Below, one piece after another: positions 6,671 to 10,096 of a stretch of DNA of 10,096 nt. The DNA lies in contig MUGD01000070.1 of NCBI GenBank assembly GCA_002900555.1, forward strand, positions 1-10,096. Direction: 5' to 3'. The first letter of the stretch is position 1. Every line of letters begins with the position of its first letter. The DNA comes from Thermoplasmata archaeon M9B2D. Lineage in GTDB: Archaea > Thermoplasmatota > E2 > DHVEG-1. The position numbers and the translations under genes were made by a program. Under the pieces are notes generated by a model, which had not been told where the DNA came from, did no database searches, and was given only the letters and a program-made list of their open reading frames with translations.

Positions 6671-7921
6671 ATGACAGATGAAATGACGCAGCGGCAGATA
6701 TATGATCTGAAACGACAGCTGGAAGAATTAAAGAAATGCAGAGGCAAACATACCGAACTTATATCACTTTATGTTCCGCCATCAAAACAAATCTTTGATG
6801 TCATTTCGTACCTTCGAAACGAGTATTCGCAGTCTCAGAACATCAAATCAAAGACAACGATGAAGAATGTTTTATCCGCGATTGAATCAATCATGAGCAG
6901 GTTGAAAACCTTCAAACAACCACCACCAAACGGACTTGCCATGTTTGTTGGTCATAAAAGCGTTGGTGCGGATAAAACCGATATGGTCGCCTATATCATC
7001 GAGCCTCCGATGCCTGTTACCACCTTTTTGTATCGCTGTGACTCAGAGTTCTATACCCAACCACTGGAAGATATGCTGACGGAAAAGGAAATCTACGGGT
7101 TGTTTCTCATTGACCGGCGAGAGTGCACAATCGGGATGTTGCGCGGCAGTCGCATTGAAATGCTCCGCTACATGACATCACAGGTTCCTGGCAAACACGG
7201 CAGAGGTGGTCAGTCCCAACGCAGATTTGAACGTTTAACCGAGATTGCGGCCCATGAATGGTTTGTGAAATGCGGGGAGCGAGCAAGTGAGATTTTCCTC
7301 TCAGAGCCCAATATGAAAGGCGTCCTTGTGGGTGGCTCTGGTCCGACAAAACAATATTTTGTCAACGAATCCTATCTTCATTATGAAGTGCAGAAGAAAA
7401 TCATCGATACATTTGATACTGGTTATACTGATGAGTTCGGGCTTCGGGAACTAGTCGCTACCGCAGCTGATAAAATGACGGACCTAAAGGTCTCTCAGGA
7501 AAAGAAAATCATGAAACGATTCTTATCTGAGGTCACCACAGCAGAAAAAAGCATGGCCGTGTACGGGGAACATCAAGTAAGAAAAGCTCTTGAAATGGGT
7601 GTGGTCGACACCTTGCTGCTTTCAGAAGATTTGCGTAAGTATCGGATTACTATGAAGTGTCAATCCTGTGGATATACGCAGGAGAAAACCATAGCCGAGG
7701 AAGCGTTGGAGGAATTTTCGCCCCCTTCTTGTCCGACGTGCCAAACATCGATTCCTATGGTGGTAGTCCAGAAAGCAGATTTAATCGATGAGTTGTCCGA
7801 CCTTGCAGAAAAAACAAGCGCAACGGTGAAGCTTATCTCAAGGAACAGCGAAGAAGGTGAATCATTGTACACTGCGTTTGGTGGTCTGGCAGGAATCTTG
7901 CGATACCCGATTGAATTATAA
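6671..7921 (+). CDS. prf1: Peptide chain release factor aRF1
   Basis: This 416-residue archaeal class I release factor recognises all three stop codons in the ribosomal A site and triggers peptide release, working with aEF1A and ABCE1. Domain 1 carries NIKS (57-60) and YRCDSEF (121-127, the YxCxxxF motif), both part of stop-codon decoding. Domain 2 carries GRGGQ (177-181), the loop that inserts into the peptidyl-transferase centre. The C-terminal domain contains a four-cysteine zinc motif (C330, C333, C354, C357), as in many archaeal aRF1 and in some Pelota-related proteins. Pelota itself is excluded by the NIKS and GGQ motifs. Length is normal for the family. All three stop codons are used by genes in this window (TAG for eno and translin, TGA and TAA elsewhere), consistent with omnipotent recognition. 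An oligo-T run follows directly after the stop. Confidence 0.98.
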   Translation: MTDEMTQRQIYDLKRQLEELKKCRGKHTELISLYVPPSKQIFDVISYLRNEYSQSQNIKSKTTMKNVLSAIESIMSRLKTFKQPPPNGLAMFVGHKSVGADKTDMVAYIIEPPMPVTTFLYRCDSEFYTQPLEDMLTEKEIYGLFLIDRRECTIGMLRGSRIEMLRYMTSQVPGKHGRGGQSQRRFERLTEIAAHEWFVKCGERASEIFLSEPNMKGVLVGGSGPTKQYFVNESYLHYEVQKKIIDTFDTGYTDEFGLRELVATAADKMTDLKVSQEKKIMKRFLSEVTTAEKSMAVYGEHQVRKALEMGVVDTLLLSEDLRKYRITMKCQSCGYTQEKTIAEEALEEFSPPSCPTCQTSIPMVVVQKADLIDELSDLAEKTSATVKLISRNSEEGESLYTAFGGLAGILRYPIEL

Positions 7922-7930
7922 AAATTTTTT
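7922..7930 (+). terminator. Oligo-T terminator after aRF1
   Basis: The TAA stop runs into AAA followed by TTTTTT at 7925-7930. This A-run/T-run dyad with a six-T tract is a plausible archaeal termination signal, and a separate promoter for the transporter begins 30 bases on. Confidence 0.5.
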
Positions 7931-7963
7931 CTATGTCATAAGGAGGATTTTTAAACCGATGGT

Positions 7964-7971
7964 TTTATAAA
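7964..7971 (+). promoter_or_regulatory. TATA box for the OPT transporter gene
   Basis: TTTATAAA is a consensus archaeal TATA box, preceded by CGATGG as a possible BRE. It stands about 28 bases before the GTGAG Shine-Dalgarno (7993-7997) and 36 before the ATG at 8003, predicting a leader of only about 10 bases. Confidence 0.65.
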
Positions 7972-8002
7972 CATTGAAATATATTTATCATAGTGAGTAT
8001 CT

Positions 8003-10054
8003 ATGCCATCTCGAGACGATTTTCACTCATTTATCCCAGCTGAAAAGAAGATACCGGAATTGACTTTGAAAGCGGTGTTGGTCGGAGCTATTCTAGCGAT
8101 CGTTCTTGGAGCAGCAAACGCTTATCTTGGGTTGTACGCAGGGATGACTGTGTCTGCGGTTATCCCCGGTGCCGTCATGGCGTTTGCGTTTCTCAGACCC
8201 CTGAAAGGAACCATTTTAGAGGTCAACCTCGGAATGATGGGTGCTGCAGCTGGTGAGGCGCTCGCTGCAGGAATTATTTTTACAATCCCTGCCCTTGTTC
8301 TCATTGGAACCTGGACGGAGATCCATTACATTGAAACAACGTTAATTGCATTATTTGGTGGGATACTTGGGGTACTCTGGATGGTCCCGCTTCGAAGAGC
8401 GCTGATTATCAAAACAGACCTTCCGTTCCCTGAAGGGGTGGCAGTTGCTGCAGTTCTGACGACAACAGTTGGCACAGGAGAAACAGAAAAGGGGAAAAAA
8501 CCTAAAGAACGAGGAGTCAGCGGGATTTGGCTTATCGTTGGTGTTCTTATCGCAGGTTTATTTAAATTCTGTCAAGTTGGTCTTCAAATGTTTGCTGGTG
8601 CCATCCATGGGATTGCAAACATCGGGAAATTCGACATCGGAACAGGAGAAAAATCTGGAGTCTTCTACGGTGGCGTTGCCACATCACCGGCGTTACTTGG
8701 AGTCGGGTGGATCATCGGACCAAAGATAGCTGCATTTGTCTTTGTTGGTGGTCTTATCGGATGGGTGATTCTTGTGCCCCTTATCGCTCTGGCAACAGGG
8801 CTTCCAATGCCAACTACTCCATCAGAGATCACTGACGCACTTGCACTTGGATTTGGGAATGCTGACATCGGGTATCAGATCTGGGGCTTCTTTGCTATCT
8901 GGGGCAGCTATATCCGCTATATCGGTGTCGGTGCCATGGTTGTTGGTGGATTGTACACGATTTTCAAACTCCGATCGAACCTTGCCAGCGGCATTAAAGA
9001 AGCAGTGGCAGGCATCAAAGGAGGAGCGGTGACAACAAAGAAGAGGACGGACACGGATCTCAATTTCAAGTTCGTTTTCCTTATGATTGGACTTCTGACA
9101 ATACCGGTGTTTCTTGTTTATGTGTACATTTCAAGTTTATGGGCGGTGTCCGCAGTCATGGCGGTCTTCGCCATTTTATTTGCGTTCATTGCCAGCGCGA
9201 TTGCAGGGTATATGGCTGGACTGCTGGGCTCATCGAACAACCCAATCTCTGGGGTAACCGTCTCTGTTCTCCTCATCACATCATTGATTCTGCTAGGATT
9301 TGGTCTTTCCGGCAATATCGGTGCTGCAGGTATTGCGATTCTTATCGCCGCGGTGATTTGCTGTGCTGCCGCTATCTCAGGAGATGTTTTACAGTCTATG
9401 ACCTGCGGTCAGATGATTGGTGCGACACCACGGAACCAACAAATAGCTGAGATTATTGGCGTTGCTGCAGCAGCTCCGATCCTTGCGTTGGTCATCCAAG
9501 CCTTGGACAAGGCATACCATATCGGCAGTACAAATCTGCCTGCGCCGCAGGCGTTTCTCATGCAGGGGATCGTTCAGGGGGTCCTTGGCGGTGAGATGGT
9601 CTGGCCGTTCGTGGTCGCTGGAGCGGTCCTTGCGTTTGTGTTAATCCTCATCAATCTCCCAGTCCTTCCTGTTGCAATCGGTATCTACCTGCCGTTCACC
9701 TTAAGCACCCCAATTTTTGCTGGCGGTATCGTCCGTGCCATCACAAACAGGGCGATTATTAAGAAATATGGGTCTGCTGAGGAAGAGGAGATCAGCGACT
9801 GGGATCTTGCCATTAAACAGACCGATGTGGCCCCAAAAGAAAAGATTATAAGAACCGGACTTCTTCTTACCGCGGGATTGATCGCAGGAGAGGCCCTGAT
9901 GGGTGTGATTGTCGCCTTCCTCATTATCGGAGGGTTACACTTCGCTATCTTCGACTACCCCCCAATCTTGCCATCGGTGATCATCTGGGTCTTCATCGCA
10001 GCGCTCCTTGCCTATATCCCATTGAGGGAAATTTACGCCAACGACGAAAAGTAA
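8003..10054 (+). CDS. OPT-family oligopeptide/metal-chelate transporter
   Basis: This 683-residue integral membrane protein belongs to the oligopeptide transporter (OPT) superfamily, secondary carriers driven by ion gradients. Eukaryotic members move small peptides, glutathione or metal-siderophore complexes; substrates of prokaryotic members are largely unknown. Family signatures are clear: LPFPEGVAVAAVL (140-152), SNNPISGVTV (411-420) and the block from SGDVLQ (459) through GATPRNQQIAE (473-483). I count about 16 hydrophobic segments between residue 22 and 675, as expected. Polar loops lie at 156-172, 330-355 and an acidic/basic loop at 586-615 (contains EEEE). There is no cleavable signal peptide. 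GTGAG five bases before the ATG and a TATA box at 7964 support the start. Gene length is normal and no frameshift is visible. No neighbouring peptidase or siderophore gene narrows the substrate; it appears to be transcribed alone. No terminator is visible in the remaining 42 bases. Confidence 0.94.
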   Translation: MPSRDDFHSFIPAEKKIPELTLKAVLVGAILAIVLGAANAYLGLYAGMTVSAVIPGAVMAFAFLRPLKGTILEVNLGMMGAAAGEALAAGIIFTIPALVLIGTWTEIHYIETTLIALFGGILGVLWMVPLRRALIIKTDLPFPEGVAVAAVLTTTVGTGETEKGKKPKERGVSGIWLIVGVLIAGLFKFCQVGLQMFAGAIHGIANIGKFDIGTGEKSGVFYGGVATSPALLGVGWIIGPKIAAFVFVGGLIGWVILVPLIALATGLPMPTTPSEITDALALGFGNADIGYQIWGFFAIWGSYIRYIGVGAMVVGGLYTIFKLRSNLASGIKEAVAGIKGGAVTTKKRTDTDLNFKFVFLMIGLLTIPVFLVYVYISSLWAVSAVMAVFAILFAFIASAIAGYMAGLLGSSNNPISGVTVSVLLITSLILLGFGLSGNIGAAGIAILIAAVICCAAAISGDVLQSMTCGQMIGATPRNQQIAEIIGVAAAAPILALVIQALDKAYHIGSTNLPAPQAFLMQGIVQGVLGGEMVWPFVVAGAVLAFVLILINLPVLPVAIGIYLPFTLSTPIFAGGIVRAITNRAIIKKYGSAEEEEISDWDLAIKQTDVAPKEKIIRTGLLLTAGLIAGEALMGVIVAFLIIGGLHFAIFDYPPILPSVIIWVFIAALLAYIPLREIYANDEK

Positions 10055-10096
10055 AGGACTGCCGACGGTTGAAGAGTTTCTTACGTACGTACCGAA

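Noticed and set aside
6671..7921. Pelota or another eRF1-fold paralogue instead of aRF1
   Set aside because: Both NIKS and GGQ motifs are present along with YxCxxxF; Pelota lacks NIKS and GGQ.
8469..8729. Rightward 86-codon frame inside the transporter gene
   Set aside because: It is an out-of-frame shadow of a well-supported membrane protein, with no recognisable domain or start signal.
10055..10096. Possible start of another gene at the right edge: a TTG at 10069 with AAGGA upstream, or an open frame reading LPTVEEFLTYVP
   Set aside because: The TTG frame gives only nine codons of unremarkable sequence. The other frame looks protein-like but has no ATG, GTG or TTG start between its last stop and the window end. 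Too short to decide.

Overview
The window is from an archaeon. It encodes a single-subunit class I release factor of the eRF1/aRF1 type (NIKS, GGQ and YxCxxxF motifs), a translin/TRAX-family protein, a CPSF-type beta-CASP ribonuclease and a slipin/NfeD pair. Most intergenic gaps contain an AT-rich TATA-like box about 25-40 bases before a start. Lineage is less certain: gene content and short leaders suggest a euryarchaeal or Thermoplasmatota-like genome, but I cannot fix it from this sequence alone. Gene packing is tight and no stretch over about 110 bases lacks a gene.

Left part (1-3107), all leftward. Enolase (eno) is followed by a short D-3-phosphoglycerate dehydrogenase-like enzyme, then by a translin/TRAX-family ribonuclease whose start overlaps the dehydrogenase stop by four bases (ATGA). 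Three oligo-T runs after the translin stop look like an archaeal terminator. The first bases of the window hold the promoter and Shine-Dalgarno of another leftward gene lying outside.

Middle part (3108-5340), rightward. A divergent intergenic region of about 107 bases separates enolase from a slipin (stomatin/SPFH) gene. That gene overlaps, again by ATGA, a full-length NfeD-type membrane serine protease. These two form the known slipin-NfeD membrane quality-control module. A small stem-loop with a T run follows.

Right part (5348-10054), rightward. A KH-less beta-CASP nuclease of the aCPSF2 type is followed 62 bases later by aRF1, which places an RNA 3'-end-processing/decay enzyme next to translation termination. 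After an oligo-T run and a clear TATA box comes a large OPT-family transporter of about 16 membrane segments. The last 42 bases hold no gene I can support.

The main genes are conserved families. I see no CRISPR array, tRNA, rRNA, insertion sequence or wholly unknown multi-gene system. The observations most worth checking are the translin with a complete TRAX-type catalytic set coupled to a metabolic gene, the nuclease/aRF1 neighbourhood, a nine-codon upstream reading frame overlapping the nuclease start, and the compact promoter/Shine-Dalgarno layout.
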